Shown: one piece after another, positions 12,009 through 22,369 of the stretch
How the letters are laid out: each line of letters opens with the position of its first letter
Position numbering within the stretch: the stretch's first letter is position 1
Assembly (NCBI GenBank): GCA_033239125.1
Contig: BSWB01000001.1
Span: forward strand, 3,918,501 to 3,982,500
Length of the DNA: 64,000 nucleotides
Direction: 5' to 3'
DNA from: Fagopyrum homotropicum
Taxonomy: Eukaryota; Streptophyta; Magnoliopsida; Caryophyllales; Polygonaceae
Made by a program: the position numbers and the translations under genes
The notes under the pieces: generated by a model
What the model saw: the letters and a program-made list of their open reading frames with translations, nothing else
The model's database searches: none
Told to the model about the DNA's origin: nothing

Positions 12009-12692
12009 GGCTTTTGTTTAGGTACGGTGCATTTATTGCGGTACGGGTGTGCGACCGAACGTACGGCCGACACGTGTCCCGGGAATTTTTTTTTTTTTTT
12101 CCAAAAACGAATGAAAATTTGTTTTAACTATCATATTATAATTTATGCACTATTCTCTTATAAACTTTGAATTATTCCCATATAATTCATGAATTATTAC
12201 TTTTTAATATATTATATCAAATTATTTATAAATTAATCGTTTATATGTTATGAAATATTCAATTGTAATTCATGAACTATCATTTTATAAGTTATGCACT
12301 ATCCTTTATAAATTTTACACTTTGAACTATTCTATTATAATTCATGAACTATCCCATAATAAGTTTTGAACTATTACTTTCACTCCTTTATAAATTTTGC
12401 ACTTTAAACTATTCTATTATAATTCATGAACTATTATATTATAATTCATGAATTATCACATAATAAGTTTTGAACTATTACTTTTACTCCTTTATAAATT
12501 TTGCACTATGAACTATTCTATTATAATTCATGAACTATCCTTTTATAAGTTATGAACTATTTCTTAATAAGTTTTGAACTATTACTTTCACTCGTTCTGG
12601 GAAAAAAAAAATAAATTTCGGAACACGTGTCAGCTGTGCGTTCAGCCGCACGCCCGTACCGAAATAATGTGTCTTACCTAAACAGCATCCTC
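12009..12692. mobile_element. 684-bp MITE with about 75-bp inverted repeats and a tandem-repeat interior
   Basis: The left arm (12009-12080: GTTTAGGTACGG..., GCGGTACGGGTGTGCG, GACACGTGT) is inversely repeated on the right (12621-12692; reverse complement GTTTAGGTAAGAC..., TCGGTACGGGCGTGCG, GACACGTG). The arms are about 80% alike over 75 bases. (TA)n lies outside each end. The interior (about 12125-12595) is a decayed tandem array of AATTCATGAACTAT and AAGTTTTGAACTATTACTTT words with a period of about 108 bases. No ORF. Confidence 0.75.
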
Positions 12693-12699
12693 TCTATAT

Positions 12700-13225
12700 A
12701 TATATATTGTTTTTATACAAACAAAGTAAATAAAAAGAGAAGAAGAAGAAGAAGAGGTGGCAACTAATCTTATGGATTTATTATGGATGGGATGATTTTT
12801 AATGTAATTTTAGATTAAGAGGGTAATTTATTGAAAATAAGGTAATTTTAGAGTGGTTAAGTGTAAATAATGTTTATGCTATTTCGAGTTGTTCAATTTG
12901 TTAAATTCACACTTTCCTTGGTGGAAGGTGTGAAGAAGGAAGGAAAATGATTGCGGAAAAGTCAGCAACCAAGTTGCGGGTGAAGTGGATGCTGACAAGA
13001 CTCTCCTTCTTGCCTTATCCTTTTTTAACTTGTCTACAAACGATGTATCCACAACACCTACCTTGGAGTCCACCCTTTTGATACTCTCCAAAGATCCCAA
13101 GGTAGACGACACTCAGGTTCGCACGTTAAAGTGAACCTACGTAAAAATTAATTAACAATACGAGGGGTAATAATAGTTTTTATATGTTAGGTTCACGTAA
13201 TATTATATTGTCGGTGTGGGACGTA
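12700..13225. other. Intergenic DNA
   Basis: A 77-codon minus-strand frame at 12879-13112 starts MSSTLGSLESIKRVDSKVGV. I do not recognise it and see no splice or promoter context. Otherwise nothing. Confidence 0.3.
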
Positions 13226-13229
13226 GTAA

Positions 13230-13460
13230 TGGGTCTGGTTTAGGCCAGACTGTCGAACCGACAGTTTTCAAACTGGCCCAAACCGGCGGTTTAGGTTTAC
13301 CGGTTTGGCCAAACTGTCGGTTAACGTTTAGATTTACTAAACCAGCGGTTTTCTTACTTTTTATAATTTTTTTAAAGGGATCAAACCAACCATTCTCAAA
13401 CCGTCGGTTAACCGTTAGTTTGGTTTTTAAACCGGCGGTTTAAATCGGCGGTTTAGGTTT
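13230..13460. repeat. AACCGGCGGTTT-type palindrome-rich repeat, copy 2
   Basis: Repeated aaaccggcggttt, aaaccgtcggttaacc and ccggtttggcc words, clearly the same family as 6300-6530. Many words are self-complementary. No terminal structure was resolved. Confidence 0.6.
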
Positions 13461-14560
13461 ATGACCCAAGTGTAGTTGTACATTTCCACCATCAATAATG
13501 ACGCACAAAAACACCAACCTACTGACCTGAATCATCTCTCAAGAGTCAAGTAGATATCGGATTCATACCTACTAAACAACACCATCACTGTTAAACTTTA
13601 CCCAACCTCGTAGGAGAAGTCGTTACTAAACCATGACCTCCATCATTATCTTTTGGATCCCACTAGTCAGTAAACATCTCACACACATATAATAGTCCTC
13701 GTGAAAAAGGAGAGTATATGCACAATTCGCTGAACGTCCTACCATCTTTTAATTGTTAATTAAATATAATTTTTAGTTAGGATGAAAGAATTTTAAAGAT
13801 ATTATTTAATAAAAAGTAATTTCATTGCTATTCTTATTTTAATCAACCTATAAAAACAGGGTTTTTTTTTTTTACTAAATTTGCATTGTAGTTGACCCTA
13901 TTTAACAAGTTAACCACTATAATCCCATTGGCCACCATTAATATTATGAAAGCTGAAATCTCCACTTTGTCGCTTAGTGCCGCCACCCAAGTTGCAATTA
14001 GCATTCTAATTCTATTTTATTACTTTAATTTAAAAGATTAAGACCAATCACCAACCATCGCAATTTCATTTTTGTTTGAACATCAATTTACAACAAGTCT
14101 TGGTTCATATTAATTGATCAATTACCAATGAATCTACAATAGTGAATGGTCGTGATTTGACATATTGATGTCATTTTTACGGTCATCAAACATGTTATAA
14201 CAACTTACTAGTTTTTACGAGTTTTAACATGTGTTTCGAATCCGAGTCAAAACTAAGAGATAAAATGTAGATTTTTTCAGCATTGATGTAGCAGATTGAG
14301 TACTTTGATCCGCACATCAAATTCTAACCTAAAACTTACATCGAGGTTGGCTCTAACACACCCCGGTGATGGGTAGTCACTTGTTGGAGATAAATTCTCA
14401 AACTTAAAGCAAGAACATTTTGAGTCTAGTATATTACATACTAAGTTTGGAATGTCCTCACTTGAGTGATGGATCTGGTGACGGTCAATGACATCCACCC
14501 ATCTCCCTATCATAATTATATAAGGTCGGCGAACCACTTATTTTATATACAATTAATTTT
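13460..14560. other. AT-rich intergenic DNA
   Basis: No gene or defined repeat seen. Open frames are short and unrecognised. Confidence 0.4.
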
Positions 14561-14566
14561 AGAATG

Positions 14567-14758
14567 TGTTACTTTTTTTTATAACCGTTCCGGGACCAAA
14601 TGACGCGGAGGACGCACGTCTGACGAACCACACATACAAGCACACGGAGTTCCATCCTAAAACCAATTGGCAATAGGAGGAGTAGTTCGGATGCTTATAT
14701 GGTAGGTTCACTTGATTGCGTGTTATCGATGTGGGATTCTTTTCCGTACATCTCAACA
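14567..14758 (-). repeat. TRIM LTR (3' LTR)
   Basis: 192 bp, bounded by the GAATG duplication on the left and the polypurine tract on the right. Contains CCCACATCGATAACACGC on the minus strand, a motif common to plant TRIM/LTR families. Confidence 0.85.
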
Positions 14759-14950
14759 CTCCCCCTCAAGTCTTAACTACATGAACTAGTTAACACTTGA
14801 CACATTTTTCTTTCTCGGGTCGAGCATCTCATTCTCTTTTTAGCTCGCCCACAATTTCTTTTTTCTTTCGACGGGTTTCGCATCTCATTCTCTTGTAGCT
14901 AATCTCCGAAGTCAGAAAACCGGACCCGGATCGGACCTGCTCTGATACCT

Positions 14951-15142
14951 TGTTACTTTTTCTTATAACCGTTCCGGGACCAAATAACGTGGAGGGCGCA
15001 CGTCTGACGAACCACACATACAAGCACACGAGGTTCCATTTTAAAACCAATTGACAATAGGAGGAGTAACCCATATGCTTATATGAAAGGTTCACTTGAT
15101 TGCGTGTTATCGATGTGAGATTGTTTTTCCTACATTTCAACA
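14951..15142 (-). repeat. TRIM LTR (5' LTR)
   Basis: 192 bp, about 89% identical by eye to 14567-14758. It is bounded by the PBS on its inner side and by GAATG on its outer side. Confidence 0.85.
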
Positions 15143-15450
15143 GAATGAAACTCATTGAACTTAAATGTTAGAGTTTGAGTATAAACATATGTACGCTCGT
15201 ACACACTGACCAATTTACCGTCGGTCTATATCAAACGTTTCGATTACCATTCAAGATAATTTACCACCAAAGTCCTATTTTCCCTTCTATACACAACTTG
15301 CAAAATTTATAGACAAAAATCAACTTACTTTTTAGGGGGTCCCTATATCTTGATAAGCACGGCTATCTAATTATGTTTAAAATCTTGATTAGCATAAAGA
15401 TAAAAACTTTTTTTTTCCTTTTATGTCACGGGCTTTTATTTCATAACCAA

Positions 15451-15458
15451 TGACGTCA
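15451..15458. promoter_or_regulatory. TGACGTCA palindrome (bZIP/CRE-like element) upstream of the ERF gene
   Basis: A perfect TGACGTCA lies about 290 bases upstream of the ERF start codon. TGA-class bZIP factors bind such sites in defence and hormone-responsive promoters (established knowledge). Its function here is inferred from position only. Confidence 0.4.
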
Positions 15459-15494
15459 TCATTAATACGAAATTAATATTTTAATTAACCCCCC

Positions 15495-15500
15495 CACGTG
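15495..15500. promoter_or_regulatory. CACGTG G-box upstream of the ERF gene
   Basis: CACGTG in the context CCCCCACGTGCTCC, about 250 bases upstream of the start codon. It is a classic bHLH/bZIP site. Activity is inferred, not shown. Confidence 0.4.
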
Positions 15501-15660
15501 CTCCAAATCAACCCTACCCACTTGCACCAATATGAACCTTCCATGAATCCTCCTTCCATCAAATTTTCTCATCGACAAAAAAATACAAAAAAGAAAATTT
15601 TAATTATTGTTTTATTCAAAGACTTTGAAAAAATCTGCCCACATGCTTAAACAATTCGTC

Positions 15661-15668
15661 TATTTAAG
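15661..15668 (+). promoter_or_regulatory. TATA-like box (TATTTAAG) of the ERF gene
   Basis: TATTTAAG lies 83 bases before the chosen ATG. A start of transcription about 30 bases downstream (near 15690) would leave a leader of about 55 bases and argues for ATG 15744 as the main start. Confidence 0.5.
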
Positions 15669-15687
15669 CTCTCCTCCTTGAATTCAC

Positions 15688-15747
15688 ATGGAGAAAATTC
15701 GATTCTCTGGTCTCTCTTCATTGATTCGAACAAGTTCTCAATCATGA
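15688..15747 (+). promoter_or_regulatory. Upstream ORF (19 codons) overlapping the ERF start as ATGA
   Basis: ATG at 15688 opens MEKIRFSGLSSLIRTSSQS and ends with TGA at 15745-15747. The stop overlaps the ERF start ATG (15744-15746) in an ATGA overlap. Whether it lies inside the mRNA depends on the true transcription start, predicted near 15690. If transcribed, it could dampen or couple ERF translation. Confidence 0.4.
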
Positions 15748-16568
15748 GTGTTTTTTGTTCAGATTCCGATTTCGCTTTCTTAGAGTCGATTCGAATGTAC
15801 TTACTGAACGAACCTGAGGTCACCGGAGCTCCGATTCAAACCACTGTCGGAAAGCAATCATCGGTGGTGTACTGCCGGAGTACAAGCTTTAGTAGCTTGT
15901 ATCCGTGTTTGACTGACACTTGGGGTGATCTTCCGTTAAAAGAAGATGATTCTGAGGATATGGTGTTGTTTGGTGTTCTCCGGGATGCTGTAAATACAGG
16001 GTGGTCACCGGAGTCAGGGGATGTACTGTCGCCGGCGTTTTCTCTGGAGATGGTGAAAACTGAAGCGCCGGAGTTTGAGTTTCCGTTGCCGGAATCATCG
16101 TCGGCGGAGGCTGTTCCGGCGGCTGTGCCGTCGAGAGGGAAGCATTACCGGGGAGTGAGGAGACGGCCGTGGGGGAAGTTTGCTGCTGAGATAAGAGATC
16201 CGGCGAAAAACGGGGCGAGGGTTTGGTTGGGAACATACGAGACGGCGGAGGACGCCGCCTTGGCATATGACCGCGCCGCCTATAGGATGCGCGGCACTAA
16301 GGCGCTTCTTAATTTTCCGTTCCGGGTTAACTCTGGTGAGCCGGACCCGGTTCGGATTACCTCAAAGAGGTCGTCGTCGTCGTCTTTGTCGACATCGACA
16401 TCATCGTCTCATTCGTCTTCTTCGTCGTCGGATAGCGGGTCTCCGAAGAGGAGGAAGAAGGTGGTGATCGGAAGCGGAGATGTGACGGCGGCAGCGGTGA
16501 CTCCGGCGAGTGTAAGGCAAGTTGAGGTGCAAGTGGGAAGTAGGTTGGCCCATGGGGAATGCAAGTAG
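15744..16568 (+). CDS. Ethylene-responsive transcription factor, AP2/ERF family (group IX, ERF1/ERF2-like)
   Basis: Intronless 274-residue nuclear transcription factor. A single AP2/ERF DNA-binding domain (about residues 133-193) starts HYRGVRRRPWGKFAAEIRDP and contains WLGTYETAEDAALAYDRAAY and RGTKALLNFP. The ERF-type Ala and Asp of the second strand (FAAEIRD) replace the Val/Glu of DREB proteins, predicting GCC-box binding. The N-terminus (SDSDFAFLESIRMYLL) and acidic stretches resemble group IX activators that mediate ethylene, jasmonate and pathogen responses (established for the group). No EAR repression motif is seen. After the domain come a long Ser tract (about 213-232) and a basic KRRKK cluster that could serve as nuclear signal. 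I chose ATG 15744 because the frame upstream has no in-frame ATG and a TATA-like box lies at 15661. The subgroup assignment is from pattern recall. The opposite-strand frames are shadows. Confidence 0.93.
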   Translation: MSVFCSDSDFAFLESIRMYLLNEPEVTGAPIQTTVGKQSSVVYCRSTSFSSLYPCLTDTWGDLPLKEDDSEDMVLFGVLRDAVNTGWSPESGDVLSPAFSLEMVKTEAPEFEFPLPESSSAEAVPAAVPSRGKHYRGVRRRPWGKFAAEIRDPAKNGARVWLGTYETAEDAALAYDRAAYRMRGTKALLNFPFRVNSGEPDPVRITSKRSSSSSLSTSTSSSHSSSSSSDSGSPKRRKKVVIGSGDVTAAAVTPASVRQVEVQVGSRLAHGECK

Positions 16569-17095
16569 TGAGTGTATAATGATAATGAGCAAGTGGGTGT
16601 TTGCCACGTGGCGAGCAGTTGTTGGTTAGATGATTGGATGATACTTGGCAATTGGGCATGTTAAGTTTTAAGTTTGGATGACTTGGGGGTCAAAATATGA
16701 GATTATTGAGATATTATATTGGGGACCCTTTGTGATATGGTTTGCAATTTTGTGAATAGTTAGAGGGTTTTGTACAATTATGAAGTTTGATGGACTAGAG
16801 GTTGAAAAAAAAAAAACTTTTTATCAATTATATTGAAGAGGAAGATCTCTTCATTTGATGTCAGAATTGCACAAACGTTTATTTTTATCATTTTTGGTCA
16901 AGGAGACGGTAATACGAACCGTACTAAACTGCATTTATTCAATATAAACCGAAGACAGAATTATATAGGCATCGACGTAAAGGGTGTAACACCTTTAGTG
17001 TTAAGGTTCAACAAAGATAACAAATTTTTAGACGGTTCAATGAACCCATGATAAACATAACGTAAATCAAAAGCAAAATTTGAAATGAAATATGC
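16569..17095. other. ERF 3' region and intergenic DNA
   Basis: Probable ERF 3' UTR with AT-rich sequence. No exact poly(A) signal is certain. The 72-codon frame at 16833-17051 has no recognisable product. Confidence 0.4.
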
Positions 17096-17097
17096 AG

Positions 17098-18080
17098 CTA
17101 TATTAGCTCAATGGTAAATATGTGGAAATCGGATATTCCAATTTCTTTTAAGCAAGCCTTGACATCTAGATACCAAATTATACAGAGGAGGAGACGAAGC
17201 GAGTTGTTTACCGATGAAACAAACAACCAACTCCGGGCCAACCTCAACTTCAGTTTGATGAACTTCAAGTTTCCGGGTCTTATGTAAGCCCATGCAAATA
17301 CCCCGTATTTCCAAAATTGGGACAAAACACATCCCAATGTTGAAACCAAAGCCTTATTGTGTTCCATGAAAGAAGTTTGTGTGCACCATGTATCAATCCA
17401 AAACTTTATCAAGTGTACATTTAAGTTTTCGGGTCTTATAAATTTCTTCCCGACAAATGATAGGTCTATGTTGGTCTTCTTTATTCCAAAATATTTTTTA
17501 TAGGTTTTGTCTAACTTCTCAAGATTATGGTTTGAGAGCATAAAACTTTGCATTGAAAAAATAGGTTTGGTTGTCAAATTGTGTTTAATAAGGGTATTTC
17601 TTTCCTCATGTGAGAGCGAGTTAGCTTTCCATTTTGCAAGTTATTGTTTGTTTTTGTATTAATTTCTTCAAATGTATTTTTTTGTAACTCTTCCATTAAT
17701 AATTTAACATCAAGGTTCTTGTCAAGAATAGTGGTGTGGTTCATAGCACGTATATTTTCAATTGATCTATGCAATTGTCTTTATATTCCCTATTGTTTCA
17801 AAAGATGATTTTTGATAGTTTGATTATTTGTCCGTAGCTTTCCATGATTTCTTTGTCCTTTGACAAGAAGCTACATTAGCTTTTTCAAGATTTTCGAAAG
17901 TAATCATCTAACCATTAAATCATCATTTAATAGTTAAGATTCATTCAATTCTAGGTGAAATTTTTTTCAAGAGATTCGCCGTAACTAAACCCGCGATAAG
18001 GGGTCTCCTTATCTTAATCCTTTATCAGGAAAAATATATTTCATTGATCCGTTGTTTCCAAAATTGAGAAAAAAAAACTA
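17098..18080 (-). pseudogene. Decayed LINE (L1-type) reverse transcriptase, C-terminal half
   Basis: Reading down the minus strand from about 18050, the first recognisable motif is PDKGLR-stop-GDPLS, a broken form of the L1 RT block KGLRQGDPLSP. Further on (17577-17098) a 159-codon frame reads PIFSMQSFMLSNHNLEKLDK, then KKFIRPENLN, HNKALVSTLG and an FWKYGVFA-like segment. This is the order found after the RT catalytic core in plant LINEs (IP-x-YxM-x-C/SF-x-LP, ...W-x-x-x-C-x-PK..., ...FNxALLxKQ...). Stops and frameshifts interrupt it, and no endonuclease, 5' end or poly(A) is visible. It is a dead fragment. Confidence 0.7.
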
Positions 18081-18545
18081 TTGGTCCAAACTTTCTTTTT
18101 TAAACAAATATAAAAAATTACCTATTTTTTCCCTTCAAATCCACTGTTAAACAAAATATTAAATAAAGTCATATACTTTTTATATGAAATGTATACTAAA
18201 ATTTAAATTTTATTCATTTAATATTTGAACTAATATTTTTAAAGTAATTAATTTTATTTAACAAGAAAATTAAAGTATTTTTCATATTTTTTTTAAAGTC
18301 TTGCGACGGCATTGAACAAAACTGAAATATGTTAATAATTCCGACGCTATAAAAATCCCTTTTTAAAAAAATAAATAATAAATCCACTTTATTTCTTAAA
18401 GAAAACTGTTTAAACTTTATACCCAAATTAACAATTTTATAGTCAATAGTCAACTACGTTGACCATTCAAAGATAATAGATTGACTGTTTTTGAAACCAG
18501 ATGATATACTGCAATGCAACAGTAGAGTAAACACTCGTGCAATTC

Positions 18546-18563
18546 AACACTATTTGCTCTGCT
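18546..18563. repeat. Target-site duplication, left copy
   Basis: AACACTATTTGCTCTGCT, 18 bases, repeated exactly at 21917-21934 immediately after a poly(A) run. Confidence 0.85.
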
Positions 18564-21500
18564 ATTCAACTTTCGATTTCAGGGCACGAGCCGCCGCTTC
18601 TTTAGGGTTTTCACAGCTCTCTCACCTCTCTCCTCGGGTTGTGCCCTAGCCGCCGCTCCTTTTCACGTCAGTACGACCACTGCACGAAGACAGCCGCACC
18701 ACCGGGAGTCGTCGTCGCTTCTAGCCCGCCGCTCGTGAAAGACGCTGACCAGGATCTCGCCGCCGCTAGCGAAGGATCGGGTTAGGTTGTTCCCACCATC
18801 TGTCCTTCTCTTCTCTGTTCTTCTCTCCGGCCACCAGTTCCGATTGCAGTTGTGGCGTGGAGTCCGTCGCTAGAGGTTGTCGCGAGGAGGTTAGTTTTCT
18901 GCCTTTTGTTGTGTTCTTCTCCTCTCCGGCGACATCTGCTTCTCTTCTCCGGCGATATTTGTTTCTCTTCTCCGGCGCCTTCCGTTCTTCTTCACCGGCA
19001 CGATCAGTTCCCTTCTTCCGGCCAAACGTCCGTCTCCACTTCCCTACAGATCTAGGTCTGAGTTTGGAGGGGCTCGAAAGTGAAGCAGGGTAAAAGTTCC
19101 TCTCAACGGGAACGGCGATCTCAAGAAGTCCAAGCAGACTCTTACCTTCCCTCCGACGACACTACCCTATCTTCAAAACCCTAGATCTATGAATCGGGGT
19201 CTCAACTAAAGCTGTCATATACTACTAACAAGTTTTTTTCTATTCTCTAATTAGGTTGTATATGAACTTCAGGTTTTAATATGTTTGGTCTATTGAGATT
19301 TTGTGCAGTTTTTTGGATATCAGATGCAGATCTGCATACCACCTCCGGTCACCACTCTTGCTGCCAGACTTTCTCACCAAGAGCTCTACTTTGCCCAAAA
19401 AATACTTATATTATGAGTTTTCTTTGAAACTCTTGAACAAATAAGTGTGAGTTTTCTTTGAAACTCTTGAACAAACTCAGACTGTGCTTCTGAAATTGAT
19501 ACCAAAAAAGAGTTTTCGTTGAAACTCTTTGAACAAACTCAATTTTGCTCCTGCAACTACTACAACAAGCACTAGTTTTCTTAAACTCTTGGAACAAACT
19601 TTTCTTAAACTCTTGGAACAAACTCAAACCTGCTTTTAGAATTGATACTGAAAGCATGAAACAGCTTCACTAAGGCTTTGTTTTTTACGACAGTAACTGA
19701 TAATATTTTTTTCTAACAAAGAGGTTTTAAACAAATTGAAATGTTAAGGTTTTCAATGACCTCAAACAATATCACCTTATTTGTATTGTTGATCAAAATT
19801 AGAAACATCTGAATCCAAAAAAGAACAATTAACTTTAAAAAGAACCGGTGTGATTTTTTTCACTTTCAAATCACCCCATTAATCTTGAACTAAGAATTAA
19901 GGTAAATTATGAAAAATTTTCTCACAAAAATAGAATAAAAAAAACAATAAAACAGCTACAACGGTGTTTTGGGGAAATTTGTCCTTTATCTCTAAGGTTA
20001 GAAGAAAGTATAGAGGAATAATTTTTTCCTAAACTCTTCTCCTTTTTTATTTTGGTCTCTTTTTACCTTTTTTTCTCATCGTCTTCCGTTTGTTTTATTT
20101 TTCATACACGTCTCTTTGTTTATTCGTCTTACCGTGTGTTTTTTCTTATATATCTTTTGTTTTCTGTTTTTAATTTCGCGGTTTATTTTTGTTTTATAGT
20201 TATAGTCTTTTTTAACCAAACACTTTTTTTCTTATCTTTTTTCTTACAAGGAAAAGATGAGTTCTTTGAAATTTTCAGTGTTGTTTTTCCCTGCTCTTTT
20301 TAGTAGGTTGTGTGCCAAGTTGAGATGAGTTATTGTTTTTTTGTTTTGTGCTTCTTTGTTATAAGGCTTTTTTAAATCAAATGTCCTCAATCTTTGTTAA
20401 GTTGTTTTTGCAAATCGTTGTTTAAAAAAATTTCGTTTCCTTTAAGTTTTTTTTTCTTAAGCCTCATTTTCTTCTTTTTTTCCTCTTGTACCTCTAATCT
20501 TCGGCCTTGTTTGAAACTTTCCCCAAAACTGACCTACATGAACAATTGAAAGATTGAACCGTTAGAATAACCAAACCTATGATTTGACCACAAACCAACT
20601 TATAATAAAAACCCATCGTGTAACAACATGAATAAGAGCAAAAAGTCTTGGTTTTATTAAGTCGTATATACTATTTATACAATAGGGAGTAATCAGGTAT
20701 ACTCTTTGAACAATCTTAAGAGTGAGCATATGTGGATCCTTCATATCATATACTTTTCCTAGCCATTCTTAATTAATTGAATTTACTCCTTTGGCAAATC
20801 TTGAGCAATCAATTTTCTTTAAACAATATTGAGCGGACTATGCTCATATGAACAATGTTGAGTGTAATGCTCTAATGTCTAACTATGCGGGCTTTATTTA
20901 CCTTCATAGTGCCTCTCCGACTATTTTTTGGATTATCTGAGGATTTGAGGTGATACAAACCTTGTTTTGATGTCTCTCTTGATCCACTTGTGAACAACAC
21001 CCTTTCAACAAACCTTTTGCTCCAGATTTGAGATCTATCACCCTATTGTTAGAGTTGAAATTTTGACTTTTTCAGGGAATTGAAATTGCAATTTTTAATC
21101 TTTTTGTCGAGAAAAGTTGTTTGAGCTTTTGAACAAAGCATGAAGCTTTAGACAAATTTGTCTTGCTTATGAACAACGACTACGGTCACACGATCTATGA
21201 AATTTGTTTCTTTGACCAAGAATCACAAAGTACTAAATATTTGTCTATGAAATCTGATTGGACTAAAACTTTTATCCGATCAACTTGAAAACATGGAAGT
21301 TTTTTTCCTTTTCAAACTAATCTTTGAAGTTATGAACTAATTTTGAGCGAAAGTTTTCGTATGAATAAGTATCGTGACTTTCGTTGAGGTGGATATTGAC
21401 ATGTTCTTGTTTTCAAGCTCTCCTACAGATTCCGGGAATATATAGAGTCATGTTTGGATTGCGGTCGTGGTGGTGTGCTTTCATGACGGTTTCTTTTGAT

Positions 21501-21916
21501 GGGAGGCTCTTCCCGAATTCTCGTCATTCACTTCCCCGGGAGTTCATATTCCTGTGTACATGCATCTGGCGGTGCTATTTTGATAGTGCTTGGCTCGCCC
21601 ATTCCCGCTTCATCTTTGTGAGATGCTTTTCGTTTTCGTGCTGATAGTCCTCCTCCGGCTTCATCTTCTTCTCTTTGGCTCCGTTTTGATCTTCTCGGAC
21701 ATCTCCTCCCAGATCTCCGGTTTTGATCAACTTTGTGCTCACCACTTTTTCTAGGATTTCAACACCGTAGCAGATTACTTGCGTTGCATGGCTTTGCGTC
21801 AGCGGCTGGTGCTACCGGAAGATGTTGAAGACCTCATCCGTTTGGATGCTAAGGGGCGACAAGTCTCTAGAGATTGTTCCCCCTTCTGTTTACCCTTGTA
21901 TCAAAAAAAAAAAAAA
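18564..21916 (+). mobile_element. 3.35-kb non-LTR retroposon (poly(A) tail, 18-bp target duplication), no known ORF
   Basis: Bounded by an exact 18-base direct repeat and ending in TTGTATC followed by about 14 A, the signature of target-primed reverse transcription. The 5' part (18580-19160) is GC-rich and pyrimidine-rich with GCCGCCGCT and TTAGGGTTTTC, like a plant 5' UTR or LINE leader. The middle (19240-21400) is AT-rich and T-rich. The 3' part (21400-21900) is again gene-like in composition, with several short open frames (21384-21644, 21822-22070) but no RT, endonuclease or gag motif that I recognise. It could be a non-autonomous LINE derivative or a reverse-copied long non-coding or unspliced RNA mobilised by LINE machinery. 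The insertion call is strong; the identity of the source is open. Confidence 0.7.
19405..19630. repeat. Decayed tandem repeat of GAGTTTTCTTTGAAACTC units
   Basis: Five diverging copies of a 25-30 base motif (GAGTTTTCTTTGAAACTC then TTGAACAAA) lie at about 19417, 19449, 19511, 19573 and 19599, separated by spacers of varying length. The motif core GAGTTTTC...GAAACTC is itself nearly palindromic. It lies inside the retroposon. Confidence 0.65.
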
Positions 21917-21934
21917 AACACTATTTGCTCTGCT

Positions 21935-22365
21935 GGCGTTATTTGATCAGTCAAACTTATTTCTTGCTAAAACATTTGACCTTTTGTTTCGATCTCGACG
22001 GAAATTGAAATTTTTTTATACCTCGATAAATAACTTAGGAGAATCAGTTTCAAAAAACCGATCGACTTAAAGCATTCTTTCGGATGATGTCTTGAACGTC
22101 TTCTAATATTGCCTCTACTTCCGGCTCTTCTAAAAACCGAAATTGGGTCTTGCTAGTAGTAACATAAACCATAAAAAAGATTATCTAAAAAAATATAAAG
22201 AGATTGTTCGTAGCTTAGCTTATTTAGATTAAGGGAGTTTATTAAGCTTACTAATATTATAAAAAAAAGAAAGAAAAGAAATAAGTTTGACATTAGAATA
22301 TATATCAAAATTTTAAATATAGTATCTCGTTAGTTTATGTTAGTTTAATTTTTCTATAGATTTAT
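21935..22365. other. Intergenic DNA right of the retroposon
   Basis: No gene supported. On the minus strand a 34-codon frame beginning MVYVTTSKTQFRFLEEPEVE (about 22175 down to 22070) looks protein-like but is unrecognised and too short to call. Confidence 0.3.
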
Positions 22366-22369
22366 GAAC

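Larger units (their letters stand above)
14567..15142 (-). mobile_element. Complete TRIM (terminal-repeat retrotransposon in miniature)
   Basis: A 576-bp element with two 192-bp LTRs, a 5-bp target duplication GAATG (14562-14566 and 15143-15147), a primer-binding site and a polypurine tract. On the minus strand it starts TGTTGAAATG and each LTR ends AACA. The PBS AGGTATCAGAGC (14939-14950) directly follows the 5' LTR and differs by one base from the initiator-Met-tRNA site TGGTATCAGAGC. The PPT (ACTTGAGGGGGAG, from 14759) directly precedes the 3' LTR. The interior is only about 190 bp and non-coding, as expected for a TRIM. By hand the LTRs differ at roughly 21 of 192 positions, so the insertion is not recent. 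The minus-strand frames across it are not genes. Confidence 0.9.

Noticed and set aside
14829..15155. 108-codon minus-strand frame
   Set aside because: It spans the LTR, PBS and interior of the TRIM and is not a gene.
15889..16659. Several open frames overlapping the ERF gene on both strands (up to 125 codons)
   Set aside because: Shadows of the GC-rich ERF coding sequence; Pro/Ser/Arg low-complexity products with no domain.
20052..20303. 83-codon Phe/Ser-rich frame that looks like a membrane protein
   Set aside because: It is translated from a T-rich low-complexity stretch inside the retroposon.
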